From: Odoribacter sp. UBA944 | GTDB taxonomy: Bacteria > Bacteroidota > Bacteroidia > Bacteroidales > Marinifilaceae | Direction: 5' to 3' | Assembly (NCBI GenBank): GCA_002293375.1 | Contig: DBDA01000031.1 | Span: 42,516-106,515, forward strand | DNA: 64,000 nt | Part shown: positions 16,222-24,308 of the stretch, in pieces | How the letters are laid out: every line of letters begins with the position of its first letter | How positions within the stretch are numbered: the stretch's first letter is position 1 | The notes under the pieces: model-generated | The model's input: only the letters and a program-made list of their open reading frames with translations | Told to the model about the DNA's origin: nothing | The model's database searches: none | Made by a program: the position numbers and the translations under genes

Positions 16222-17640
16222 TTAAGCCCTAAATAAATTCTCCATCTTAACTTCTGATTGTACTTGTCCGGAATATTCGTTCCGCTTTACACCATAGGTC
16301 GTTACCATAGTTTGGTGGATGGCCTTGCGGGTTTGGGTTTCGCGAATCAACGCCGCTTTTTTAGTACGCAGGGTCTCGTCGTATTTTTTATCGATCACAA
16401 ACTCGGCGATCGAATATTTTATCTCGCAAAGGTTTATAACATGGTCGTTGCGGTCGATGAGCAAGTCAATCTGTGCGCCCGAATCGTTTCCCCGGCTTCG
16501 CCATGAAGACACATCTGTCAGTACGCCGGCAATACCCAACTGCTCTTTGATCTGCCGGATATGCGCCAGACACACCTGCTCGAAAGCATAGCCGCTCCAG
16601 GCACGATGCCGGGCGTTTTCAACGGAGTGCGTCCAGAAATGGTCGTCATTGTACCTATTGTTCCGAATAAAATTGAGGTGGAACAGGGAGAAAAAATCGA
16701 CCAACTGAAATAATTTATCCCTCTCTTTTTTGCCGAAAGCGTGATAACTCCGAATAAATCCACACTGCTCCAACTCTTCAAGGGTCTTCGTAAGGTTACC
16801 ACCGGGAGGTAGTTTAGTCGCCCCTATGATCTCTTCCCGGGTCAATCCCTTTGTTTTTCGGCCCAATGCCTCCACGATTTTTATGTGATTCTCAGCATTC
16901 CTAAACAGTGAAGCATACAAGCTCGAAAACTCATCCCGCAGGCTGCCATTCGGAGAAAAACAGAGTGTGTCTATGTTTTGCGCAAGGCTCAAACTTTTAT
17001 CTATCAGGCTCAGGTAATAGGGCACGCCGCCAAGGATCATATAATTTTCGAGCATCTGGTAACGGCTTATTGCAATGTGGTTAGCCTTGTAGTACACCTC
17101 GCATTCGTTCAGCGTGAAAGGTTCGATATACATGCGCCGTGTAACGCGATTGTGCAGTCCCCCACGGTTTTTGATCAGATTGTTGATCATCCAACTTGTA
17201 GCCGAACCGCACACGATCAGCATAATATCGGGACGGGCAGAAGCCCAGCTATTCCAAAAATGTTCCAACGCGGAGATGAAACCGGATCGAGGTGTGTCCA
17301 TCCACGGCAATTCATCGAGAAAGATCACCTTGCGGCCCCTCTGTTTGGAACTCTCCAGCAGATGCTTCAATTCCCCGAAAGCATCCAGCCAGTTATTGAA
17401 TGCAGGATATTGGATGCTCCCATATGCCTGTATGGCCGTGTGGAAGTTACGAAGCTGATTTTGCATCGTCTCGTTTGCCAGTCCGGTCACATAAAACGTA
17501 AAGCTGTTTTTGAAATACTCCCTGATGAGGAACGTCTTGCCCACACGGCGACGACCATACACCGCCACAAATTCCGATTTGTCCGATTCAAGATACTTCG
17601 CAAGTTCTTCCTGCTGTGCAATTCTGCCAATTATATCCAT
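16222..17640 (-). CDS. Orphan AAA ATPase with C-terminal nuclease-like domain (DUF234 type)
   Basis: A 472-residue cytoplasmic P-loop ATPase of the archaeal-ATPase/DUF234 type. Walker A is GRRRVGKT (29-36) and Walker B VIFLDELPW near residue 107, followed by a sensor region LIVCGSATSWM. The middle holds a winged-helix segment (EALGRKTKGLTREEIIG). The C-terminus has a PD-(D/E)xK-like core, QIDLLIDRNDHVINLCEIKYS. Such proteins are frequent orphans in Bacteroidota and their function is unknown. It lies between the full and truncated copies of the esterase-like gene and has an A+T-rich composition, which points to acquisition by transfer. Confidence 0.82.
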   Translation of the reverse strand: MDIIGRIAQQEELAKYLESDKSEFVAVYGRRRVGKTFLIREYFKNSFTFYVTGLANETMQNQLRNFHTAIQAYGSIQYPAFNNWLDAFGELKHLLESSKQRGRKVIFLDELPWMDTPRSGFISALEHFWNSWASARPDIMLIVCGSATSWMINNLIKNRGGLHNRVTRRMYIEPFTLNECEVYYKANHIAISRYQMLENYMILGGVPYYLSLIDKSLSLAQNIDTLCFSPNGSLRDEFSSLYASLFRNAENHIKIVEALGRKTKGLTREEIIGATKLPPGGNLTKTLEELEQCGFIRSYHAFGKKERDKLFQLVDFFSLFHLNFIRNNRYNDDHFWTHSVENARHRAWSGYAFEQVCLAHIRQIKEQLGIAGVLTDVSSWRSRGNDSGAQIDLLIDRNDHVINLCEIKYSIAEFVIDKKYDETLRTKKAALIRETQTRKAIHQTMVTTYGVKRNEYSGQVQSEVKMENLFRA

Positions 17641-17757
17641 ATACTCTACTCGCTATACCCAGCCGTAAAGGTAAAAAAAATATAGTTACGGACAAGTATC
17701 GTTCATGTATTTATCCGGATCTTTGCTTTTACCTTGTTCTTATAGCTTTACACCCGG

Positions 17758-17964
17758 TTAACCAACTTCAATAACCGATTTCCGGGCAGCGATGTTGTCC
17801 AAGAAGCTAAAATCCAGCGAATCTTGCAGCGGAATGGCCTGGTTGGCGACATTCCTTTCCACAGACAAAGCCCCGTCCCAGGCAGGAGCGTTGATACGAT
17901 CTTTCCGACATCCTGCGACGGTAAACAGGCAAAAGAAGAGGATGAAGAGGTGTGATTGGTACAT
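17758..17964 (-). pseudogene. Truncated 5' copy of the erythromycin-esterase-like lipoprotein gene
   Basis: From 17770 to 17964 the DNA is almost identical to 15935-16129. It encodes the same lipoprotein signal (MYQSHLFILFFCLFTVAGC) and the next 45 residues, with only a handful of changes. After residue SVI the homology stops, and three foreign codons (EVG) lead to a stop. No esterase motif remains. The copy cannot be a functional enzyme, although a 68-residue lipopeptide could still be made. Confidence 0.85.
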
Positions 17965-18107
17965 GGTGTCGATTCTATCGGTATAGTCTGTGCATTCTCT
18001 GTGCATTCTTTAGTGCACCCTTCTAACGCGGTTCGAAGATCGGGTGTAGTCCGGTTGTAAATCGGTCGTAAACCGGATATAGATCCGTTATACTTCTGTG
18101 AAATCTG
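17965..18107. repeat. Degenerate 11-bp-period tandem repeat tract
   Basis: Starting exactly before the start codon of the truncated esterase copy, about 13 units of 11 bases follow each other. Two are identical (TCTGTGCATTC at 17987 and 17998). Others are variants of GGTNGTAAATC: GGGTGTAGTCC, GGTTGTAAATC, GGTCGTAAACC, GGATATAGATC. Phase is kept for about 140 bases. I have the impression that similar short repeats with an ATCTGTGNA core are scattered in Bacteroidota intergenic DNA, but I cannot search. The tract is absent upstream of the full-length copy. Confidence 0.65.
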
Positions 18108-18379
18108 TTTGGGGATGCCCTTTTTTATCTCCGGGACGGCGTGGTGTGCGGCGGGAGTATTTTATCGGCAAGAGGATCAAAATATTGTGTTCCATGGGAG
18201 GGGTGTTGGAGGCGAGGATTATTTTTTCCGGTTTTGGATACAATCTACGGGATTGGTTTTATTTTCAGAAGGGGAAAGGGTGTTTTTTTTGTGAGGGGGA
18301 TTGGGGATTATTCAGAAGTAGATTTTTTGACGGTAAACATTGCCAGAGCGAAGCGGCTCTGCATGTCCATGTAAAGATC
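18108..18379. other. Gene-free region after the epimerase
   Basis: This 270-base stretch continues the gap that starts at 17965. Plus-strand frames are open for up to 106 codons but translate to Cys/Gly/Phe-rich sequence with no family likeness, so I do not call a gene. A short inverted repeat (CAGAGC / GCTCTG at 18344-18361) lies 19 bases beyond the epimerase stop and could be a weak terminator for that gene. Confidence 0.5.
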
Positions 18380-19351
18380 TCAGCACGTGCCGATCAAGCG
18401 GCGGATCTCCTCCTCTGAGAAACGCTCCGTACAGTTTTCCGAATTGAATTCAAAGCCCGGTTCGACCTGGCGGGCGGAGTGGTGCCGCTTGTACAATTCC
18501 GCGTCGGCGTACGGAGGGACGATGATGTAAAAGGCGTCGGTTTCCAAGGTGTGGTAGGAGTCGTAACGGGTGATCATCTCCTCGTATAGTTTTTCTCCGG
18601 GGCGCAAACCTGCGATGCGGACCTCCGCCCTGGGGGCTACGGCCCTGGCGACGGTCAGGATGTTGTACGATTTGAGCCGGGGGGCGAAGATCTCCCCGCC
18701 CAGGCTTTTCCGGGCCACTTCCCAGGCTATCCGGACACACTCCTCCAGCGTAGCCATAAAACGGGTCATGCGGGGATCGGTCACCGGAAGCACCCCCTCT
18801 TCCCGGGCTTTCTTTACAAAGAATGGGATCACCGTCCCCTGCGAGCCGAACATGTTCCCGTACCGGATGACTGCCGTTTTCAATTCCGGATGACTTTTTC
18901 CGGCCCCTACAAACAGCTTTTCCGCCAGCATCTTGCTGGCCCCGTACGCATTGTTGGCCAGGGAGGCCATGTCGGTGGAGAGGGCGATGATGCGCGGGCA
19001 GCCGTTCCCGACGGCGGCATCGATCACGTTCCGGGCTCCGATGATGTTGGTCTGAACGGCTTTCCAGGGATCCTCCTCCGCCTCGGAGACCAACCGGACA
19101 GCGGCCGTATGGACAATAACATCCGCTTCCCGGGCCGCTTTTGCAACATCCGGGAAGGAGGCGATATCTCCGCTGACAAAACGGAGCGGGCTTTTTCCGA
19201 ATGCCTCCGCCATGGCCCGTTGTTTGCCGGTGTCCCGGGAGAAGATGACGATCTCTTTTACCCCCGGATAGTGCGAAAGCGCCATCTCGGTGAATTTCCG
19301 GCCAAAGGCTCCGGTACCGCCGGTAATAACAATTCTTTTATTTGTGAACAT
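18380..19351 (-). CDS. PseB/FlaA1-like nucleotide-sugar dehydratase/epimerase, altered active site
   Basis: A 323-residue short-chain dehydrogenase-fold enzyme close to UDP-GlcNAc 4,6-dehydratases (PseB/FlaA1, CapD). It has ITGGTGAFGRKF for NAD(P) binding, IVIFSRDTGKQ, HTAAVRLVSEAEEDPWKAVQTN and the YxxxK pair Tyr136/Lys140. In FlaA1 the catalytic triad is Asp132-Lys133-Tyr141. Here the aligned residues are Asp127, Met128 and Tyr136: the conserved STDKA reads STDMA, so the catalytic lysine is missing. The C-terminal part (GLRPGEKLYEEMI) is normal. It starts one base after the MATE gene stop, so both are in one operon. The role is probably surface polysaccharide or glycan synthesis. Confidence 0.82.
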   Translation of the reverse strand: MFTNKRIVITGGTGAFGRKFTEMALSHYPGVKEIVIFSRDTGKQRAMAEAFGKSPLRFVSGDIASFPDVAKAAREADVIVHTAAVRLVSEAEEDPWKAVQTNIIGARNVIDAAVGNGCPRIIALSTDMASLANNAYGASKMLAEKLFVGAGKSHPELKTAVIRYGNMFGSQGTVIPFFVKKAREEGVLPVTDPRMTRFMATLEECVRIAWEVARKSLGGEIFAPRLKSYNILTVARAVAPRAEVRIAGLRPGEKLYEEMITRYDSYHTLETDAFYIIVPPYADAELYKRHHSARQVEPGFEFNSENCTERFSEEEIRRLIGTC

Positions 19352-19352
19352 G

Positions 19353-20714
19353 TCAGGTTGTTTTAAGGTTTCGGTAGGAAGATTTTCCGGTGATCCGGTA
19401 AAAGCGCAGGTATAACAATACGCCGGTCAGCGTCAATCCGACCGGATATCCCAGCCAGATGCCGTTGATGCCCCACTGCAAGGTAAAACCGCAAAAATAG
19501 CAGACAGGCAGTGCAATGAGCAGGTAGCCGGCAAAAGAGCGCACAGCCATCGCTACCACGTCGTTCACCCCGCGCAAGGCATTGGCGAAAGCGATCTGCA
19601 ACGCATCCCCGAACTGAAAGGTCAGCAGAAAGAGTATCAATACCGAAACCATTTGCAAGACCTCTTCCGACTCTGTAAACAGCCCGCCGACGGAGTTCCG
19701 GCACAGGAAAAGCGCCGCCGAAACGAGCACAGCGAGGCAGAGGATGAGGTGATAACCGGCTACGGCGCTCCGCCGGACATTGATCCGGTCGTCCCGGCCG
19801 AAGAAGTAGCTGGCTCGGACAGCGATGGCCGCGCCGACCCCGTAGTAGACCATAAATCCCAACGTCGAGAGAGAGACGACGATCTGGTGGGCGGCCAACG
19901 CTACGCTGCCCAGCCAGCCGACCATTACACCGGTTACGCTGAACAGGCCGGTTTCCAAGCCCATCTGCATCCCGATCATCCACCCCATTTTGTTCAGGGA
20001 GAGGAGATCTTGCCGGTTGTAACCGCTGTGCCGGTATCCGACCAGATAGCGGCGGTAACGGATGTAGCGGTAAAAAAGCACGGTGAACGCCACGAACATC
20101 AATACCCGGGCGATCAGCGTGGAGATACCCGCTCCCACAACCCCCATCGCCGGGAATCCCGATTTTCCGTAGATCAGGATGTAATTTCCAATGATATTCA
20201 GCACGTTGGCAGACAACATGATGTACATGGGGGTACGGGTGTCGGTGATCCCGTCGGCGAATTGCTTGAATGCATTGAACAGCATGAGGAAGATCAGCGA
20301 GGCCAGTTGCAGCAGGAAGTAGGGGCGGATCAACGGTAGCAACTCTTCGGGTTGCCCCATGCTGTCGACATACAGGTACAGGATGCCCATCAACAGGGTC
20401 AGGAGTACTCCTACACAGCCGTTTACCAGCAAACTGTTTCGCAGCAGCCGGCCGATCTTGAAGGGATCCCGCCGTCCGAACAACTGGCCGACCAACGGGG
20501 TTAAGCCGTAGGAAAAACCGAGGCCGAAGAGGATCGGGAGGTTGAACACACTGTTGACGAAGGAAGCGGCAGCCAGGTCGGGGGTGCCGTACCGCCCTAC
20601 CATGATGTTGTCCGCCAGTCCGACCAAAACAATCCCCAATTGTCCGATGACAATGGGAACCCCTATCCGGATCAGCGCCCGGTAGTGTTCCCGGAAACAG
20701 GAAAAATAGTTCAT
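19353..20714 (-). CDS. MATE family efflux transporter
   Basis: A 453-residue, 12-helix inner-membrane protein of the multidrug and toxin extrusion family (NorM/DinF type), which exports cationic compounds with Na+ or H+. MATE features are the two homologous six-helix halves, GVPIVIGQLGIVLVGLADNIMVG at the first helix, and the second-half counterpart GWMIGMQMGLETGLFSVTGVMVGWLG. I choose the Met at 20714 (MNYFSCFREHYRALIRIG); the frame extends 13 codons upstream without support. It is followed directly by the PseB-like gene, so export of a glycan-linked substrate is possible but unproven. Confidence 0.9.
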   Translation of the reverse strand: MNYFSCFREHYRALIRIGVPIVIGQLGIVLVGLADNIMVGRYGTPDLAAASFVNSVFNLPILFGLGFSYGLTPLVGQLFGRRDPFKIGRLLRNSLLVNGCVGVLLTLLMGILYLYVDSMGQPEELLPLIRPYFLLQLASLIFLMLFNAFKQFADGITDTRTPMYIMLSANVLNIIGNYILIYGKSGFPAMGVVGAGISTLIARVLMFVAFTVLFYRYIRYRRYLVGYRHSGYNRQDLLSLNKMGWMIGMQMGLETGLFSVTGVMVGWLGSVALAAHQIVVSLSTLGFMVYYGVGAAIAVRASYFFGRDDRINVRRSAVAGYHLILCLAVLVSAALFLCRNSVGGLFTESEEVLQMVSVLILFLLTFQFGDALQIAFANALRGVNDVVAMAVRSFAGYLLIALPVCYFCGFTLQWGINGIWLGYPVGLTLTGVLLYLRFYRITGKSSYRNLKTT

Positions 20715-20795
20715 CGTTCGAAAATATCTCTTTTTTGGTAAACCGGCAATCAAAATCGCGGAAATTGCTTATCTTGCATCGTTATTCAGTTTGTT

Positions 20796-22145
20796 ATGAT
20801 CAGATACATCTCCTCTCTGTTACCGGCGTTGCTTGCAACGGTTACGCTTTCCGCCGCCACCCCGCTTCTGGACCAACTCCGCACTATTCCTGCCGTGAGC
20901 GGCATCCGGGAAGCGACCGTCGCCCCGTTCGGGGCCTATTATGAGTTCTGGTTCGAGCAACCGGTAGACCACGCGCAGCCGGCCGGCGCTACGTTTAAAC
21001 AACGGGTGCTGCTGGGGCACAAAAAAACGGATGCTCCGGTCGTGGTGGAGTTACAGGGCGGCCCCATCGAGTTTCCTGATGAGGGGGAGTTTCCGGGCGA
21101 AGGGGAGCTCTCCGGCCTGTTGAAGGGCAATCAGCTAATCATCGAACACCGCTTTTTTGCCGGCAGTACGCCCGAAAATGGAGCTATTCCCTGGGAACAC
21201 CTCACCATCCGGCAGGCGGCCGCGGATCAGCACGCTATTATTGAGGCGATTAAAGCGCAGCTCTACCCGGACAGCAAGTGGATCACAACGGGGCGTGGCC
21301 CGGGGGGGCAGGCCGCCATCTTCCACCGCTATTTCTATCCGGAGGATGCGGATGTTACTGTTCCGTATGCAGCGCCCCTGAACCTGGACCGCGTGGACCC
21401 GCGGATCGGGAAGTTCCTGGATAAGATCGGTTCCACCAAGATCTCCGTTGCGGCTGTGGTGTTCGGGGGAAAGGTCGATTGGGCGTGCAAGTGGAGCGTC
21501 CACGATTTCCAGGCGCTTTGTTTGGAACAGCTGGACAGGTTGTTGCCGATCATTGCGGAGATGGTACAGGACCGCGGATATACTTTTGAAACGGTGGGAG
21601 GTTTGGAACGCGCCGTGCAACTGCTTGTTCTGGAGTACCAATTTTCCTTCTGGCGGCAGGGGTATCATTGCGGAAGTATCCCCGATATCGGAGACGATGC
21701 GGAGTTGGTAGCCGACCATCTGCTTCAGGTGTCCGATCCGGCGTTTTTTGACGACAGACACCTGGCAGAACGGCAACCTTTTTTTTACGCAGCTTTCACG
21801 GAAACCGGCCTTTACGATTACAACCCCAAGCCGTTCCGGAAGTTCCTGCCGGATAAAGGACCGATTACGTTTGATTTTGCCTTGCCGCCCGGAGTGGAAC
21901 GGAGGCCTTTCAACAAAACGCAGATGGAAGAGATCAACCGTTGGTTGCAAACCGATGCGGAGAGGATGCTTTTTATATACGGTGCTTTAGATCCCTGGAC
22001 GGCTACCGCTGTCGATCTGAAACAGAACGGAAAATGCCAGAAATACCTGCAGGGAAGCGCGTATCACAATTGCCGGATCGCTAATTTTGAGGGGCCTTCC
22101 AAGCTGGGGATCCTGGAAACTCTGAAAGAGTGGCTGGCGCAATGA
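20796..22145 (+). CDS. S37/PS-10-type peptidase homologue lacking the catalytic serine
   Basis: A 449-residue exported alpha/beta-hydrolase with a signal peptide (about 1-21). It resembles the tripeptidyl-aminopeptidase family annotated as S28/S37 in Bacteroidota: FEQPVDHAQP, GNQLIIEHRFF, LTIRQAAADQHAII, WITTGRGPGGQAAIFHRYFYPEDADVTVPYAAP and a C-terminal YGALDPW with the acid residue. Active relatives, as I recall them, read GISKGGQ at the nucleophile elbow. Here it is GRGPGGQ, so Gly168 sits where Ser should be. The protein is otherwise intact, so it may be a non-enzymatic binding protein. It ends exactly against waaA. Confidence 0.78.
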   Translation: MIRYISSLLPALLATVTLSAATPLLDQLRTIPAVSGIREATVAPFGAYYEFWFEQPVDHAQPAGATFKQRVLLGHKKTDAPVVVELQGGPIEFPDEGEFPGEGELSGLLKGNQLIIEHRFFAGSTPENGAIPWEHLTIRQAAADQHAIIEAIKAQLYPDSKWITTGRGPGGQAAIFHRYFYPEDADVTVPYAAPLNLDRVDPRIGKFLDKIGSTKISVAAVVFGGKVDWACKWSVHDFQALCLEQLDRLLPIIAEMVQDRGYTFETVGGLERAVQLLVLEYQFSFWRQGYHCGSIPDIGDDAELVADHLLQVSDPAFFDDRHLAERQPFFYAAFTETGLYDYNPKPFRKFLPDKGPITFDFALPPGVERRPFNKTQMEEINRWLQTDAERMLFIYGALDPWTATAVDLKQNGKCQKYLQGSAYHNCRIANFEGPSKLGILETLKEWLAQ

Positions 22146-23375
22146 TCAGTTGCGGGAGGCGAGCGCCCGGAGGATCACGGCAGTAGCACCTAATTGGCTG
22201 TTTACGTATTCGCGGGCTTTGGCGCCGGCTGTTTCCCGGATCGCATCGGAGGTGGTCAGGGTGTCCAACAACTCTTTTAACTCATCGGCAGTCCGGACGG
22301 AAAAAGCTCCGCCGGACTCTTTTAACGCGATCGCTTCCCGGAATTTTTCGTATTTCGGCCCGAACAGCACGGGAATGCCGTATACGGCCGCTTCCAGCGT
22401 GTTGTGTATTCCGGCGCCGAATCCTCCGCCGATGTAGGCGATTTTCCCATATCGATAGATGGAGGAGAGCAATCCGATGCTGTCGATGATCAATATGCCG
22501 GCGTTTTCTCCTGCTGTATACCGGCTGAGCCGGACTGCCGGTTTCCGGCATTTTTCCGTTATGGAGCGGAGGTGGGTTTCGTGGATTTCGTGCGGGGCGA
22601 TGATCAGTTTGTACGGGCCGGAGTAGTCGTTTATGTAGGCCAAAAGCAACTCTTCGTCCGGCCCCCAGGTGCTTCCGCAGATCAGGGCGGGCGCTCCGTC
22701 GAGGAATGATTCGACTTGTTCTATGCGCAGGGCATCTGCGGCGATCTGTTTGACGCGGTCGAAACGGGTGTCGCCTGTTTGTTTTGTCTGTTGTACGCCG
22801 ATGGAGGCGAGTAGCCGCACGGATTCGCTGTCTTGTACGAACAAGCGGGTAAAGTATTCCAACATGCGGCGGTGCAGGCGCCCCCACTTTTTGAAGAAGG
22901 GCTGTTCCGGCCGGAAGATGGCTGATATCAGGTAGGTGGGGGTGTGGCGGCGATGGAGTTGGTGCAGGTAGTTGTACCAGAATTCGTATTTGATGAATAC
23001 GGCAGCAGCGGGTTGTAAGGTTTGAACGAAGAAGCGGGCGTTGGAGGGGGTGTCGGCCGGCAGGTAGAGGATGTGGTCTGCTCCGGTGTAGTTTTTCCGG
23101 ATTTCGTAGCCGGAGGGTGAGAAGAAGGTGAGCAGGATCCGGGTTTCCGGCTCTTGCTGTTTTAGTGCTTCTATGACCGGCCGCCCTTGTTCGAATTCTC
23201 CTAAGGAAGCTGCGTGAAACCACACCAGCCGTCCCTTTCCCGTTGCTATTTCCCGGATCTTTCCCCGCAATCCTTTCCGCCCTTTTACCCAAAGTTTCGC
23301 TTTGGCGTTGAAAAGGGCCGCTAAATGAATGCCCGCCGTATACATGGCGATCCCTAAATTATACAGTCCTGTCAT
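22146..23375 (-). CDS. waaA: Kdo transferase
   Basis: WaaA/KdtA moves Kdo from CMP-Kdo to lipid IVA on the cytoplasmic face of the inner membrane. The protein is 409 residues from the Met at 23375 (MTGLYNLGIAMYTAG, the membrane-anchoring N-terminus), the family's usual length. The N-domain motif VWFHAASLGEFEQGRP holds the catalytic Glu60. The C-domain has ICGSTWGPDEELLL, IIAPHEIHETHL, and a final GGGFGAGIHNTLEAAVYGIPVLFGP for CMP-Kdo binding. The frame extends 16 codons upstream without support. It converges on the S37 homologue with no gap. Confidence 0.93.
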   Translation of the reverse strand: MTGLYNLGIAMYTAGIHLAALFNAKAKLWVKGRKGLRGKIREIATGKGRLVWFHAASLGEFEQGRPVIEALKQQEPETRILLTFFSPSGYEIRKNYTGADHILYLPADTPSNARFFVQTLQPAAAVFIKYEFWYNYLHQLHRRHTPTYLISAIFRPEQPFFKKWGRLHRRMLEYFTRLFVQDSESVRLLASIGVQQTKQTGDTRFDRVKQIAADALRIEQVESFLDGAPALICGSTWGPDEELLLAYINDYSGPYKLIIAPHEIHETHLRSITEKCRKPAVRLSRYTAGENAGILIIDSIGLLSSIYRYGKIAYIGGGFGAGIHNTLEAAVYGIPVLFGPKYEKFREAIALKESGGAFSVRTADELKELLDTLTTSDAIRETAGAKAREYVNSQLGATAVILRALASRN

Positions 23376-23455
23376 ACAAACTTTTTGAAGAGCGAAGATA
23401 GTGTAAGTCGAGAGAAAACGCAAACTCGCTTGTAACGATTACTCCCAGCTTTCCC

Positions 23456-23463
23456 TATATTTG
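23456..23463 (+). promoter_or_regulatory. Promoter of the ORF6N gene
   Basis: TATATTTG matches the TAnnTTTG -7 box. A TTG at 23430-23432 lies 23 bases upstream, slightly wider than the usual 19-21. Distance to the start at 23532 is 68 bases. Confidence 0.55.
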
Positions 23464-23531
23464 TGAAAAAGGAACTGTTATGGCAACGTGGGAGATTTAA
23501 AACAGACTCAAAACTAACGAAAGTATCTTAT

Positions 23532-24086
23532 ATGGAACTACTCATCATACAAAACAAAATTTACGAGATACGCGGACAAAAAGTGATGCTGGATTTTGAT
23601 TTGGCAGAAATGTATCAGGTAAAGACGAAGGTGTTAAATCAGTCCGTCAAAAGGAATATACAACGATTTCCAAGTGATTTTATGTTTCAATTGTCAAAGG
23701 AAGAGTGGGAAAACTTGATGTCACAGTTTGTGACTTCAAGTTGGGGAGGTACAAGAAAATTACCGCATGTGTTTACGGAACAGGGTATTGCAATGCTTTC
23801 GGGGCTTTTGAACAGCGAAGTGGCTATAGCTGTAAATATCAGTATTATGCGTGCATTTGTTGCCGTTCGTCAACTTATACTCAATCCTCCGGCATCACAA
23901 GTGGCAGAACTTGAAAAACGGATGCAGAAGTTGCAGGAATATGTAGAAGACGTATTTGCTGATTACAATGATATCAACGAAGAAACCCGCATACAATTGG
24001 AGTTGATCAATGAAGCGCTCGCAGAACTGCAAGTAAAAAACAGAGGATCAAACCGGGAACGTCCGGTGATTGGTTTTAAAATATGA
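23532..24086 (+). CDS. ORF6N domain protein (phage-type)
   Basis: A 184-residue cytoplasmic protein. Residues 4-95 match the ORF6N domain: IIQNKIYEIRGQKVMLDFDLAEMYQ, VKTKVLNQSVKRNIQRFPSDFMFQLS, and LPHVFTEQGIAMLSGLL, a DNA-binding module common in phage antirepressor-like and mobile-element proteins. The C-terminal part is a helical stretch with heptad-like spacing (AELEKRMQKLQEYVEDVF), likely a coiled coil. I choose the Met at 23532, since ORF6N domains begin near the N-terminus; upstream codons overlap the promoter. There are no phage neighbours, so it is a solitary gene, with A+T-rich composition against metK and waaA. Confidence 0.8.
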   Translation: MELLIIQNKIYEIRGQKVMLDFDLAEMYQVKTKVLNQSVKRNIQRFPSDFMFQLSKEEWENLMSQFVTSSWGGTRKLPHVFTEQGIAMLSGLLNSEVAIAVNISIMRAFVAVRQLILNPPASQVAELEKRMQKLQEYVEDVFADYNDINEETRIQLELINEALAELQVKNRGSNRERPVIGFKI

Positions 24087-24141
24087 TGAGAATACCAGAT
24101 AGAATTGGTTACAGCACAAGGGTGTTGTTCAAATCTTTTAT

Positions 24142-24308
24142 TATCTTTGTGCCGTTAAATGTGGAAAGATTTGGCTGATTGCAACCACAGAAAAAAATTG
24201 CTAAAATGCATGCTTCTGAAAAACAACCATCCAGTATTTCCCTGAGTATTAATTTGTGATCCCGCTACCGGGCCTGTGCTTGGTGTTGGGTCTGAAATCT
24301 AAATCAAC
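24142..24308 (+). promoter_or_regulatory. Promoter and about 150-base leader of metK
   Basis: TATCTTTG at 24142-24149 is a good TAnnTTTG box, giving an inferred start near 24156 and a leader of about 150 bases, long for this window. The leader contains a 17-codon open frame (24206-24259) without methionine codons beyond the first and a GC-rich hairpin CCCG-CTAC-CGGG at 24261-24272. I could not fit it to SAM-I or SAM-II, but a methionine- or SAM-responding leader is plausible. Confidence 0.4.

Noticed and set aside
18098..18418. Plus-strand open frame of 106 codons after the repeat tract
   Set aside because: The translation is Cys/Gly/Phe-rich with no family likeness, and the end overlaps the epimerase gene on the other strand.
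24156..24308. SAM-I or SAM-II riboswitch before metK
   Set aside because: I found none of the conserved core sequences of either class. It is kept only as an unassigned leader.
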